This document shows positions 33,818 through 46,244 of a stretch of 64,000 nucleotides of DNA, one piece after another. The notes under the pieces are model-generated. The model was given only the letters and a program-made list of their open reading frames with translations, ran no database searches and was not told the DNA's origin. The position numbers and the translations under genes are program-made. This stretch comes from Impatiens glandulifera (Eukaryota > Streptophyta > Magnoliopsida > Ericales > Balsaminaceae), in assembly GCF_907164915.1 (NCBI RefSeq), contig NC_061866.1:21182117-21246116 (forward strand). The letters run 5' to 3'. How positions within the stretch are numbered: position 1 is the first letter of the stretch; each line of letters begins with the position of its first letter.

Positions 33818-34440
33818 TGTAGCCCTACATCTTCCATCAACCCAAAAGACATTTTTTATCCGGATTTCCTCGTCCATATCATATACATAAAAAAATTTAA
33901 CCATTTACTTTATATTCGGTTGAAATACTGACATATCGCTTCAGCATCACCAATTCCTAACCGCAACCGCCTATCTTGTGAAATATAGTGTTTGTAGCTT
34001 CTCTCATCAAAATTCATATCATCATATCCACCAACTTCAACTACAAGTGATTCACATGTTTTTGAAAAAGTAATTACAACTTCGTCATTTAAATTCAATT
34101 TTCTCTTCGCACTTGGATCTCGAAACTTGTGAAATCTAAGATGTCTCCACTTTTCAGGACTCATGATATGGTTATAGTCATGGAAGAAACTAGTTATCTC
34201 AACATCACCTTCATTTTGAACTGCAACATTTATCTTAGCCTTGCAGTCCGTCTTATTGGAAGGTATACATTGTAAAATATATTTCCCCTTTGTAGCACCA
34301 ATTTTGGCACAAACGATAGAGAACCACTTTTGTTATCTATTTGGATCGTTCTTTGCTCCTATTTTAGAAATGCCAAAACCCTTTGATTGGGCATAAGCAT
34401 TATAAAATTCGCAAAGCTCCATTCCGGAAGGAAAACTGTA
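33818..34440 (-). pseudogene. FAR1-related (MULE-type) gene, N-terminal half
   Basis: Read leftwards on the minus strand: GMELCEFYNAYAQSKGFGIS, then QKWFSIVCAKIG, DCKAKINVAVQNEGDVEITS and FFHDYNHIMSPEKWRHLRFH. This is the FAR1 DNA-binding domain with its Cys/His zinc ligands. The linker LRLGIGDAEAICQYF and then, after a frameshift near 33905, FFYVYDMDEEIRIKNVFWVD follow, the standard run-up to the MULE transposase domain. One in-frame TAA interrupts the FAR1 domain (near 34341). Sequence stops after RCRAT at 33818; the next residues of the family (YEYF.DV.TFDTTY) are found at 21885. Confidence 0.8.
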
Positions 34441-34451
34441 TTAAGAAAAAG

Positions 34452-35000
34452 AATAATGTTCTAGACGAAATAGTCTAAAACATGGCCATGTTCTGGACTA
34501 ACTGGTCCCGAACATGATCATGTTGGGGACGAAATGGTCCCGAACACTATCATGTTGGGGACAAAATGGTCCCGAACACTATCATGTTGGAGACAAAATG
34601 GTCCTGAACATGGTCATATTCGGGAATAAATGGTATTAAACATGGTCATGTTAGGGAATAAATGGTCCTGAACATGGTCATGTTCAGGAATAAATGGTCA
34701 TAAACATGATCATATTTGGGAAGAAATGGTCCTAAAAATAATCATGTTTTGGAAGAAATGGTCCCGATCATGGTCATGTTCGGGAATATTAGTCCTGAAT
34801 ATTGCCATGTTGGGGACGAAATGGTCCCGAACATGATCATGTTTGGAATATTAGTCCCGAACATGATCATGTTCGGGAATATTGGTCTCGAACATGGTCA
34901 TGTTAGGGACGAAATGGTCCAGAACATGGACATTTTCTAGACCAATTCGTCCCCAACATGGCAATGTTCTGGACCAATTCGTACCCAACATGGACGTGTT
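34452..35000. repeat. ~32-bp palindromic tandem array, about 16 copies
   Basis: The unit approximates GGGACGAAATGGTCCCGAAC plus ATGATCATGTT. Its core GAACATGATCATGTTC is a perfect palindrome, and GGGAC...GTCCC adds a second. Units vary (GAACACTATCATGTTG, GAACATGGTCATGTTC), and the last three or four run in inverted sense (GACCAATTCGTCCCCAACAT). Solitary relatives occur at 19915-19935 and 20455-20545. Confidence 0.9.
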
Positions 35001-36411
35001 CAAGAGCATTTTGTCCTAAACAGACCAATATTACCCAAAAAATCATAAGTTTAAGTAAAAACACATTACATTTTAATTCGGTGGTCGTCTTTTTCGCGAT
35101 CTTCTTTTTTGTAGTGGACTTCACAATGTTCTTCTTCTCGGTGGTTTTCTTCGTAGAAGTTGTCTTCTAGGTCGTCGTGTGCTTCGATTTGAGTTTCTCA
35201 TTGAGAGAGAAATATAAAGCTTGTACTTTTGAGCTATTTTCGATAGGAGAAGATTATGAGTTGATCATTGTCTAGTTATGATCTGATCAAGGATAAAATT
35301 TGTTCTTATCATGTTAGTCGTTGCGAGGAAGAAGACAAACTATGCATGAAAGAATGGCATTTCTTGCGCAAATTCGAACGCGGGACACTCAGTTGACGTT
35401 CTGTTTGAGTTCCGTCCGCGATCAGACATTCCGTCGCGTTTTGGCTTCGGTTGCCGTGGTTCTTTCGAATTTCGGCCACATCGAATTACACTCTATTTTC
35501 ACTTTAAGTGTTGTTTGAAATTGATTTTTCTCTTACACTTTTGACTTTGTTTTCACCCTACAAAATAGACAAATTATTTTTAATAAATATGACATTTATT
35601 TTGTCATTTTATTTTTTTTTCTATTTTTTTTTTATATTTGTGGGGTTTAATAAATAATTTATTTGGCATAAAATGGATACAACATTTATTATTAAATTAT
35701 TTATTTTAATTTTTTAAATTTTCTTAAAATTAATTTGAGATAAAATTGTATAAATATATTGTTTATAAATATAGGACATTTTAGTAATTTATGGAATGAA
35801 TAAATTAATTTTATTATTGAGATATTAATTGTTTTTATACTAAAATTTATTTAGTTTTATTTTTTACTTTTTTCTTAGAAAAGTTGTGAAAAAGAATGCA
35901 GGTTAAGATAGTTTTCAGTTTGCACCCCCATTATTGTTTTTAAAACAAAGTTTCACTTATGAAAGGTCCTCAGACTTATTATTCATTTTTAATTGTTTAT
36001 ATATTTAATTCACACAGTTTTTCTTATATCAATTTTAATTTACAAAAATAATTCTCCATTCATATTATTATAACCGATATAATCAATAAAATTTAGTAAA
36101 ATTATTATTTTTATATAAATCAAATTTGAAGGTCCAAATCTTAATTTGACTATTGAAAATATAAAGGAACAAATTACCAATGTTTCACAAAAATTTCAGT
36201 GAAAATATAAATTAAGAAATTACCAACTTTCAAGAAAATTTCAATTCAATTTGGTTTCAACTCGCTCTCTTATCTTATCTGGTTCTTGCGGGTCTTTATT
36301 TGCACTCACTCGTCCAAATCCTAGCGAATTTGAAGCTCTTTAACTAAATTCATTTTCCGAGCGCAACTCTCTGTCTAGTCTTTGCTTGCACTCATTCATC
36401 TGACTGCTCGC
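35001..36411. other. Unassigned region
   Basis: 35060-35170 has a Lys/Thr-rich or Glu-rich minus-strand frame lying upstream of the FAR1 half and may be its 5' exon or leader. 35320-35520 is GC-richer with an open plus frame of unknown nature. The rest is AT-rich. I recognise no domain. Confidence 0.35.
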
Positions 36412-37045
36412 CAATAATAGGATTAAAAAACGCTCATTCGGCTACTTGAGAATAATAGGATTAAAAAAAGGTAATTTAAAATGTATGTGTGTTAAAATAA
36501 ATAACCAACAAAGCACATATGATTGGATTAAAACCAATAAAAATATTGACATTTATTACTGGGATAAAACAACAATTAAAAATAAAACTCATAAAATTTG
36601 ATTGTCGAAAAAAATAAGAACATCAATATAATTATTTAAAAAATATATTATTAAAAAATATAATAATAATTAATAAAAAACCTTTATTATAGTCCTTCAT
36701 TAATGATTAATTTAACCACTAATTGTGACAATAATAGGATTAAAAAACGCTCATTCGGCTACTTGAGAATAATAGGATTAAAAAAAGGTAATTTAAAATG
36801 TATGTGTGTTAAAATAAATAACCAACAAAGCACATATGATTGGATTAAAACCAATAAAAATATTGACATTTATTACTGGGATAAAACAACAATTAAAAAT
36901 AAAACTCATAAAATTTGATTGTCGAAAAAAATAAGAACATCAATATAATTATTTAAAAAAATTTATTATTAAAAAATATAATAATAATTAATAAAAACCT
37001 TTATTATAGTCCTTCATTAATGATTAATTTAACCACTAATTGTGG
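36412..37045. repeat. 317-bp direct tandem duplication
   Basis: Copy 1 starts at 36412 and copy 2 at 36729 (both CAATAATAGGATTAAAAAAC). They are essentially identical over about 315 bases apart from homopolymer-length and single-base differences near the end. There is no coding content. Confidence 0.95.
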
Positions 37046-37339
37046 CAGTGAAAGACTATATTTTGTAGCTTATGAACAGAACTTTAATTCTGATATTATG
37101 TTATAACGAAGAGAATAGTGATTGTATTGAAATAATATTAAAAATTATATAAGTTAGGTCTATTCATAAACATTACATCTAATTTATAAAAAAAAACTAA
37201 TATAATAATATATATAATAATATAATATTAATATTATATTGTAATAATATTTTATATATATATATATATATTATTTTACATTATACCAATTATAAATCAT
37301 GTTAAAATATTTTTAAAACACGTATTAACAGGGAATGAT
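37046..37339. other. AT-rich intergenic
   Basis: Contains short TA runs; nothing else is recognised. Confidence 0.5.
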
Positions 37340-37580
37340 TTATTTAGGGGCTCAGTCCACCTCAACAAAAAAGAAAAAAATACTTTTTTACGGTTGAAAT
37401 TTGATTATACCCGCTAATTTCTTAAAAAATTTCAATATACTTCAATATTTGTTTATTTAATTATTAAAACAATGATAAAAATTATATTTATTTACTAAGT
37501 TTTATTCAGAATTTTCTCATAGTCCACCCAAATGTTTTTTAAGCTCACCTCAACCATAATTTATAGGTCCGTCCATGTCT
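37340..37580 (-). repeat. Interspersed repeat, inverted relative of 2829-3010
   Basis: In reverse complement this reads GACATGGACGGACCTATAAA, then GGTTGAGGTGAGCTTAAAAA and a GGGTGGACT block. It resembles the 2.8 kb copy. Class unresolved. Confidence 0.45.
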
Positions 37581-38634
37581 ATCTACGTACCAATAATATT
37601 ATTCTAAAACATAAAATACTAGTAAAGCTATCATTTACTTTCTTGTCATTACAATTGGTCAATGGTAAACAAATTCAATATGTTTGCCCACAGGACAGAC
37701 CTTGAGAATTTGAGACACTATAAATTCAAATTTTTGGACTCCTAAAATTAGAAAAAAAAAAATTAAAATTTTAATAATATAAAATTATATATAAATAATT
37801 AATATATTATAATACGGAATTAAGAGATTAGAAATGAGATAAAAAGTTATTTATATATATTATATAATATATATTTAATATTAAAAAAAATAAAATTAAT
37901 AATATAATATTATTAAACATTAAAAAAATGGAGCTCTATGCAACCCATAAGCCACTCTGATAGTCCTATATCAACAGGTCAGCATGATCAAATCATGAAG
38001 AACGTATTATATGCTTTGCAATGCGGTCTCCATTATTTCATTCTTCGATCTTTAAATATTTGTATACCGTTATGTTTTTCAAAAATAGAAGTACAAAATT
38101 TAATTCATAATTTATGAAACATTTGGTTTTAAATTAAGATATTTAAATAACAATATCACCAAAAAAAAAAAAACTAAATTTAAAATTAACTAGTATAATA
38201 TGGACATTTGTACGGATAAATATATAAATAAAATGTTATATATAATTATTTTAAATAAAAATAATTTTTTTAAAATTTTTAAATTTATTTTAATTTATAA
38301 AATTAAATTAAATTCAAATTTAATGTTTACGTTTATTTTTAAATTTATCGAGTATATAAAGTTTGAAAAACATTTAAAAGAAAAATATAATGCATTCAGA
38401 CCAATCATATAAATTGACAACATTCATTAAATAAGAAGAAAATAATTAAAAAAACAAAAATCGTGAAACATTAAATTTTATCAAATTATCAATTAAATTA
38501 AAGTTTTACTTGAGTCTAATATTCTTTATTATTATATATTTATTTGAAAAAATAAAAATATTAAAAAGTTATTTAACTAATTCATTTAAGTTTTTTATTT
38601 TTATTTTTTATATTTATAATACTTTTGAGCCTCT
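37581..38634. other. AT-rich intergenic
   Basis: No features recognised; open frames here are low-complexity Lys/Ile/Asn runs. Confidence 0.5.
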
Positions 38635-39650
38635 GGTTGGTTGGAGGTACAATACTATAGATATAAGATAAAAATATATACTTTAAAATTAAATTGATGT
38701 TTGGTTAAAATAAATTATATCTATAATATTATTAAAGGTATAATTTATACCTAGAATGAGGTATAAAATTGTAACATGTATCACTAGGTATAAGTTTTAT
38801 ACTTTTTTTTTTCTGTTTATAACCTTTACTAATTTCTAATTTTTCTTTTAAACTCATTCTTGTCTTTAACCTGAAAGCTATCCATTTTTTGAATTGTTCA
38901 TCCTCTCAACCAATAATCTCTAAACTGAAAATAGAGATATCAAAAATAAAATGATTATTTATTTAGGAGATGTTTAACAAAAAAAAATATACAAATAAAT
39001 TAAAACAACAAGTTTCTTAGTTAATTCTTCGATAAAAAAACGTCTAATACTACATTTTTTTTAGTAATCACATAATATTTAACTGTAATTTTTTTATTAG
39101 GTTAATTACATTATTTAAGTCATATTTGTTTTAGTCGGTTTTATTTTTAGTTAGTCTTATTTTCAAGTAAGAGATTAAACTTTTATTTTTAAATTCTGGT
39201 TAAGCCTCCACAATATAGAATCATTTATTGAGGTTTTGTGATTTTGTTATTATATATTTAATAGTATTCATTATTAATAAATATTTATTTAATTATAAAT
39301 AAATATTTATTTAATTATAGGAAATAATATATATATATATATATATAAATTATATTATCATATAGCATTATAAATATTTTTAAAAATATTTATCTGATAA
39401 TAAATATTTTTTATTAGTTTAAATATAATTAATAATAAATATTAAAATAATTTATATAAATACAAAGATAAAATAGTATTTAATTATATTTACTATTTTT
39501 TTATACTACCAACCAAACACAAAATATAAAATCTATATAATTTATACCACTTTTATTATTCCAACCAAACATTATATTAATACCCTATACAAGTTATACC
39601 CCGTACAACTTATACCTATATAACTAATACCATAAACCAAACCTCGCCAT
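38635..39650. mobile_element. Possible hAT-like MITE or foldback element
   Basis: The left flank contains CTGGTTGGTTGGAGGTA and GATGTTTGGTTAAAATAAAT. The right flank contains inverted counterparts (TTCCAACCAAACATTATA, CTACCAACCAAACAC, ATAAACCAAACCTCG). Together they form a long imperfect inverted repeat around an AT-rich centre. I could not define exact ends or a duplication. Confidence 0.35.
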
Positions 39651-40975
39651 ATAGAATAGAAAAATAAATAAATTGAGTATAATAATTGTTTAAAAGTAAA
39701 TAAATTAATATAATAGTCAATTGAGTAAATATAAAAAATATTTAAAATTAATATATACATATATAAATAAATAATTTATAATAATAAATTATTAAAAACT
39801 ATTTAAAATTAATATATATATATATATATATAATTAAACAAAAAATTATATGATAATAAAAAAAATTATTCTTTCAAGTATTTTAATTTTTTTTATAATA
39901 ATAAATAAATCTTAAATACATTTCTCAATAAATTTAAAATTTAACGTATTTAGTTAAATATATTTTTAATTTAAATATTTTTATTATTTTGTTTTACAGT
40001 TTTATTTTTAACAAATATTTTTTATTTTATTTCAGTTTTTAAATTAATAGTATATTAAATATATATTAATATTTTTTTTAAAAACTTTTCGTCAATTCTA
40101 GAATATTATTTGAAGTATTTAATATCTTATTTTGTTTTTGTATAATAATAAATAAATAAAAATTTGATCATTTCAAAAATTAACATATTTACTTAAATAA
40201 ACTAAATATACTTTTAAATTTCTTTTCTAATTTCTATATATACATATATAGGAACATTATAAATTAAATAACAAATATTTATTATATTTTATGAATTTTG
40301 TATGTATATAATTAAAATTTTAATATTAAAAAGAAAAATGATGCATTATTAAAATCTCTTGCACCCATATATATTATCTAAATTATCTTTCAATGATGCA
40401 TTATTAATCGTAAAAAAATTCAATTCTCACCCTACTTAAGCATTCAACTATATCTTTTGGCTTTTGAGTCCCTCTATGGAAGAACTTTGCGGTCTTTAAG
40501 GGTGTTTTCTTAAACATTCGATTACATATTTCGGCATGATCTTAGACCTTAAATCAACATCGGATGAACCTTTAGGTTTTCTCACCAATATTTGCATTAC
40601 TCAAGCCGACATTACCAACATTAGATTACAATTTTCGGTATATATTCTCGCTTCTACTTCATCCACCAATGTTCGCACACCCATATATAATAATTACATT
40701 TAGAGATATTCGAATACTAGTCTTAAATATAAAATGTTAACACTTTAATTGCAAGGTCATTTATGATTATTAAAATAATTCAATAATTTGTGTATATATA
40801 TATTTTGTAAGTTACATTTTGAATAACTATATATATAACATAATTTTTTTATGCTCATATTAAAAAAATATAATAAAAATAAATATATCTCTTATCATAA
40901 TATTAAATAAAAGATATACACACATACACACACATACACACATACACACATACATACATGTACATGTATATATAT
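39651..40975. other. AT-rich intergenic with CA-type microsatellite
   Basis: A (CA/CATA)n run lies at about 40915-40965. A less AT-rich block at 40440-40690 has no recognised function. Confidence 0.5.
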
Positions 40976-41160
40976 ATATTAGCTTGGTTATTTAAAATAT
41001 TTTATTTGTTTGGTTAGATTGCAAGTTTGAAACATACCTATTGTATTTTGATTCAACCCAAATATACATTTATTCTCACATATATATATATACAAATTAA
41101 TCACAACTCTCGACCTGACAAATTCAAATTAAGTATTATTATTATATATATATATATATC
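40976..41160 (-). mobile_element. Diverged solitary copy of the Helitron/tRNA-like repeat unit
   Basis: TAGCTTGGTTATTTAAAATA, ATTGCAAGTTTGAAACATACC and CTCGACCTGACAAATTC follow the same order as the head and tail modules of the array at 48432-52969, ending in a TA run. The copy is more diverged than any array unit and lacks the array's spacer module. Ends are obscured by TA repeats. Confidence 0.6.
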
Positions 41161-41263
41161 AAATGTCTTACCTGTCGTCTTTTTATATATCACCAAAAAA
41201 TACTAAATTTAAAATATATATTAAAAAAGGAATTTCAAATGTATTTCTTTTAATTATATATAT

Positions 41264-41345
41264 TTAAAACTTGCCGATTGACGGGCTCGAACCCAGTACC
41301 TCGGGTGAGAATATCTACATCTTGTTGCCGCTAAATTATAAGAGG
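41264..41345 (-). mobile_element. tRNA-derived SINE-like head
   Basis: On the minus strand the sequence reads ATTTAGCGGCAACAAG, ATATTCTCACCCGAGG, then TGGGTTCGAGCCCGTC. The last contains a perfect pol III B box (GGTTCGAGCCC), and a weak A box lies about 42 bases upstream, the spacing of tRNA genes. It cannot fold as a normal tRNA by eye, so a SINE or tRNA pseudogene is more likely. A TA microsatellite adjoins it. Confidence 0.45.

Positions 41346-41347
<2 letters not shown>

Positions 41348-41395
<48 letters not shown>
41348..41395. repeat. (TA)n microsatellite
   Basis: Uninterrupted AT dinucleotide run of about 48 bases. Confidence 0.97.
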
Positions 41396-41401
<6 letters not shown>

Positions 41402-41589
41402 TTTAATTTGTATTAATTATTTTACAATCTATATTATTATATATTTAATATATAATAATATATTTAAAAATTAATTCGTAACATATTTAAATAAAATAAA
41501 TGTATTTATTATTTATTTGTCTACTTTATATGAATTCATACACAAAAATATATATACATACATAAAATTATAAATTTATTATTAACAAT

Positions 41590-42690
41590 CATAAATTCGA
41601 ATTTCTTATGTAGAAATTATTAGATGAATGTGTAGTCAATAATTTCTTGTAGAAATCAGACTCGTTAAAATGACTTTAGTTATTCATGTTGGAACCATTT
41701 CAATTTCTTGTGTAGAAATTATGAGATGAAAGAAATCAGAAACGTTAAAATGACTCTATCCATTGATGTTGGAGATGAATGAGGTAGTTAATGATATCTT
41801 TATAGAAACTTGACTCCTTAAAATGACTTGAGTCATTGATGTGAAAACCATTTAAATTTCTTGTGCATAAATTATGAGGTTAATGAGGTCGATAATGATT
41901 TTTTATAAAAAAAATATGATTTTTCTAAATGACATTAGTCATGAAGGTTGAAATCATTATAATTTCTTATGTAAAAATTATGAAATGAATTGGATATCCT
42001 AACCATTTCTTATGTAGAAATTTAATTTTTCAAAATGATGTTAACGTTAATATTTTGAGGCATTTTAACTTCTTTAAATTAAATAAGCTGTTTGTTTTAG
42101 AACTTATTTTAATCATGCATTTTAATAGACATGACTATGTTATTCAAAATTATCTTCGCAAGAATTGTCTCGACGAGAACAATCTACTCATATTTGTTTT
42201 GAAGGTGCATACTCGCTTTATTTCGATTATTATTCAAAACATGGCAATGTAAGTGTTTCGATTAATATATGAAATATATTTATAGAAATATTTTATTTGA
42301 TTATGTTTCTAAGTGATTATTAATATATATTATTTATATTATCTAATAATACGATGATTCATGTTTATGAATAAGTATGATTATATAACAATTTTGTATA
42401 CATATATAAATAAAGATCGATTGTACATATGCATTTTGTTTTAATAGATAATTTTAAAAATTTTCACAAAATTATATGTCTTTTGAATGAGAAATATTTT
42501 TTTATAGAAAGTTAAAGGTCATCTAATTAATTAAGAAACGAATAATTGATGACATTAATAATTATTTATATAATTAATTAGTTTTATATTTGATTAAAGA
42601 TAAATGATCAATATTCTAATTAATTGTAATAATTAATATTTTAATTAATTATTCTCTATTTTATAGAGATATATTTTAATGATATATGAA

Positions 42691-42730
<40 letters not shown>

Positions 42731-44665
42731 AATAATATATAACATGTCATTTGTTTGATTATATTTCTAAACTATTCGATTATATATTTGATATACATTG
42801 TTCAATTCATCATAAAGACTTACTTAATTTGATATTTTGAAATAAAATAATTACAAGAAAAGTCTTGTTTAATTTGAGAATAATGTGGCAAACATGTCGA
42901 TATAATGAGATGCAAACGTGCAATCAAAAATAAATGTTTAAGCGGCTTCAGCCAAAGATGCTTGAAACATTATGATTTCTTTCGTAGAAATCATTTGACA
43001 TGGTGAATATTAATTTGATTAAATATTCTAATAATGTGATGAAATAAATATTTTAATTGATTAAATATTATAATTTCTTATATAAAGATTATGTGAAGAA
43101 TGATTTATATAAGACTAAACATTATAATCTATTGTAAAAAAATTATATTTTATTCAATTAAATATTTATAATACAGTTATATTATTCATTGTATGATAAG
43201 TATATAACAAAATAAAATTTGTTAAAGAATTAAGTGACAATCTCTTGATTAGAAAATCATTGATTTAATTCACATATGGGCGTGATTTAAAAGGATATCA
43301 ACATGAATGTGGGGGCAAATATTTAATTGATAATAACACAAAAAATAATTGTGTATATTATGATAGATAAAATATAGTTTATTGTTAGAAAAATATGTTC
43401 TCTACAAAAGATAAAGTTGCGCAATTTTACAGAAAGAAATAAAATAACAAGTAAATGTCTTATTTGTATTTGTTGAATTGGTGCTTAAATCGATATTTTA
43501 AATTTGAGGATTTTGGAATCAAGAAACGTGACATATTTTGACATAACTTTCATAAAATTTTGAAGAATCAATGTCTTCACAAGGATTTTATGAAATAAAT
43601 GAAAAAGAAAGTTTATAAAGTCTTGATATGACTTATAACAAATTTTTTAATAATGATATGAAAATTTGATTGTGCTTTTATTAAAAAATGGATGTGAAAT
43701 TATATATATCATGAATAAAATGAAATTTATTTCATTACTTCTCATTTGTACGATATTTTTATTGTTGAAAATTACGATTAAAATGATTAAATCCATTAAG
43801 GATTTGAATTACACTACACGAAATATCATGTTGTTATCAAATGATATATTGATATTAAATGAAAAACTTTACGTCTAAAAGTGAATACTTTTACACTTAG
43901 AAGTGCAATCTACGTATGAAAATCTTCTAAGAAATTTATGATTGATAGATTAAGCGTTATAATATATATATTTTTGATTTAGGTCGAAAATAAAACATTT
44001 TTATGAAAAATATATAATATTTTACACGAAGGTAGAATAGTTCAAACACATTTTGTCTACTAATTAACAAAGTAAACAATATTTTCATAAAAAAAAGTTT
44101 AAATGGTAAGCATGTAACGAATGACTATGCTTCTTATTCTAATATTATCTAAGAATGAACCAACGGAAATTTCTAATTTTTGTGATAGTAATTTAAAATT
44201 GGACAAACTTAGAGTCAATGACAAATAATGTCATTATACTATACTATTTAATGGAGTTACTAAATTTGACTATGTAAGTCAAAGAAACATTGTGGATCCA
44301 CTAACCAAATTATCGTATAGAGAGTTAGTTTAAAATCTTTTAAGATATTAGCCTATTATAAGTTGGTATGAAAAAAAACTCAACCTATGCAGATTGGAGA
44401 TCCCAATAACTATGTTCAGTAGAACAACCAAATTATTCTAACTTGGAAAGTTATTGTTGAGAATTAATATTATAACGAAACAATATATATTTTAATGAGG
44501 ATAAATATATTATTTTTAATGATTCTTAGAAAAAAGATCATTATGTGAGGGAGAAGTGCGTCTACTTAGAAGGAATTGCACGACTCAATTCTAGACCCTA
44601 TTATAAAACCAGACGCGTGTACCATGATCAAAACAAACACAATTACGAGAGTTTGACAAGTGTCC
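41590..44665 (+). mobile_element. Copia relic, internal region, paralogous to 54200-57440
   Basis: It aligns along its whole length with the internal part of the copia element at 48213-58451: the same tandem repeats at the start, then GCATACTCGCTT, TGTGGCAAAC.TG.CGATA, AAATGTTTAAGCGGCTTC and GAATGTGGGGGCAAATAT. Near the end are traces of copia reverse transcriptase (CAFIKKW, LYDIFIV in place of Y.DD) and RNase H (CATTGTGGATCCACTAACCA, i.e. NIVDPLT). There are stops throughout. No LTRs are attached, so it is a deeply decayed partial copy. Confidence 0.65.
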
Positions 44666-44957
44666 TTGTCCTTGTATTGTGTTCTCTAGAGCATATAAAT
44701 CTTGTTGTTCATATTTTAGGTATTGATCTTTACCATTAAAAATAACATCATTCTTGTTTTTGCTAAATAAATGAATATAAATAGTAATGTAATATAATTG
44801 TTCAAGATTAAAATGGGTTATTTTTAGGGTGAAGGCACTACAAGGAGAAAAGGTATATGTGACCGACTTTAACGACAAAATTTATGAAAAATATATAATT
44901 TGCGACAAATGTTCCATCTAAATAATTTTTTTTTGCAAAAATGTGTCGCTAATACTT

Positions 44958-45377
44958 AGGGATGGCAATTGGGCGGTTGGGGGCGGGGAATGCATTTACC
45001 ATCCCCGCCCCATTCGGTTTTATTCGGTTTCGGGGAATCGCGCGGGACATCATTAATATTTTTTTAAAATAAAACTTATAAAATAAAATTATATAAACGA
45101 TTTTTTTAATATAAGTATATTAAAAATTTATATAATTATAAAGAAATAAAATTACTTCTCTTATAAAATATAGTGAATAAATAAATATATTGGTGATTTA
45201 ATATATTTAGTTATATTTATAGTATTCGGGGAAAAATTGGGGTGAATTTGGGGCGGGGCGGAGCGGGGGGACACAAATATCATCCTTGTCTTATCCCCGT
45301 TCGGTTTTAGGGGAAACCGTCCTAAATGAGGTAATTCGGTTCGGTTTTCGCGGGACGGTTTCAAATTGTCATCATTA
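44958..45377. mobile_element. MITE with 9-bp duplication (MULE-like)
   Basis: The 420-bp element starts AGGGATGGCAATTGGGCGG and ends with an inverted relative (AAATTGTCATCATTA). It is flanked by CTAATACTT on both sides (44949-44957 and 45378-45386). A 9-bp duplication indicates the Mutator superfamily. The ends are rich in G/C (GGGGCGGGG, CCCCGCCCC) and the middle is AT-rich. It lies inside the subterminal region of the CACTA-like element. Confidence 0.75.
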
Positions 45378-46244
45378 CTAATACTTCGACGGATAAGTAT
45401 TTAGTTGGAAAGTTTTTGCGATGATTTTTCCACTATGTTTTTGGGGGCATTTTCGATTAGATATTTGCGACATTTTTTCCAGTTGATGTTGTTTATTCAA
45501 TAAATATTGGCGATGGAATTTGCGACGCTATTTATGACGAATATAACGATTAATTTTTTCATTTATTTTAGGAATATTCATTGCAAATGTTATTTTTTTT
45601 AATATTTCATAATTTTATTTTACTTAATGTTTTTTTATATTATATTTAAATAAATTACTTAAAAACTAAATATAAAATAAAATAACATAGTAAATCATAC
45701 ATTATCATAAAATAACATCACCAATCATTCAATATCACAAAATAACATAATGAATCATCAATTATCACAAAATACATTCAAGTGAAACTTTGAACTAATA
45801 ATGATAGTAAAACAATCCATAAACATATTAATTTTTAAGCACTAAGTTTATGAATGCGACTCAACATTCTTCAAAAGCAAATATCAAGAAATTCAAAATT
45901 ATTTATAAATACTTTTAAATTATCAAAATTTAATTAGTAAAATTGAATCCATACCTTATCATTGTTATTTATTCCGACTTTTAAATTATTTCATTCATTT
46001 GGGCTCGCATAAATTATTGTCCTCTTAGGAGATCAACAATAACAACATCCGATTAAATCTTTTATACCTTTAAAACTATTATTAATTTCGTTAAGCTTCA
46101 CAAAATTTTCTAAAAAGACATACATATAAAAGTAATATTGTTCAAATAAATGTGATAACTTTTAAAAAAAATTAATTTTCAACTGAAATGAATGTAAAAG
46201 TAATTTATACAACTATTTAATAGCTCGTGGTCACTCCAACTGCC

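Noticed and set aside
41264..41345. A functional tRNA gene on the minus strand
   Set aside because: Only the B box is perfect. The A box and acceptor stem do not pair and the copy sits against a TA repeat, so a SINE head or pseudogene is preferred.
41271..41474. Open frame starting within the tRNA-like block
   Set aside because: It reads through the reverse complement of the B box and a TA microsatellite.
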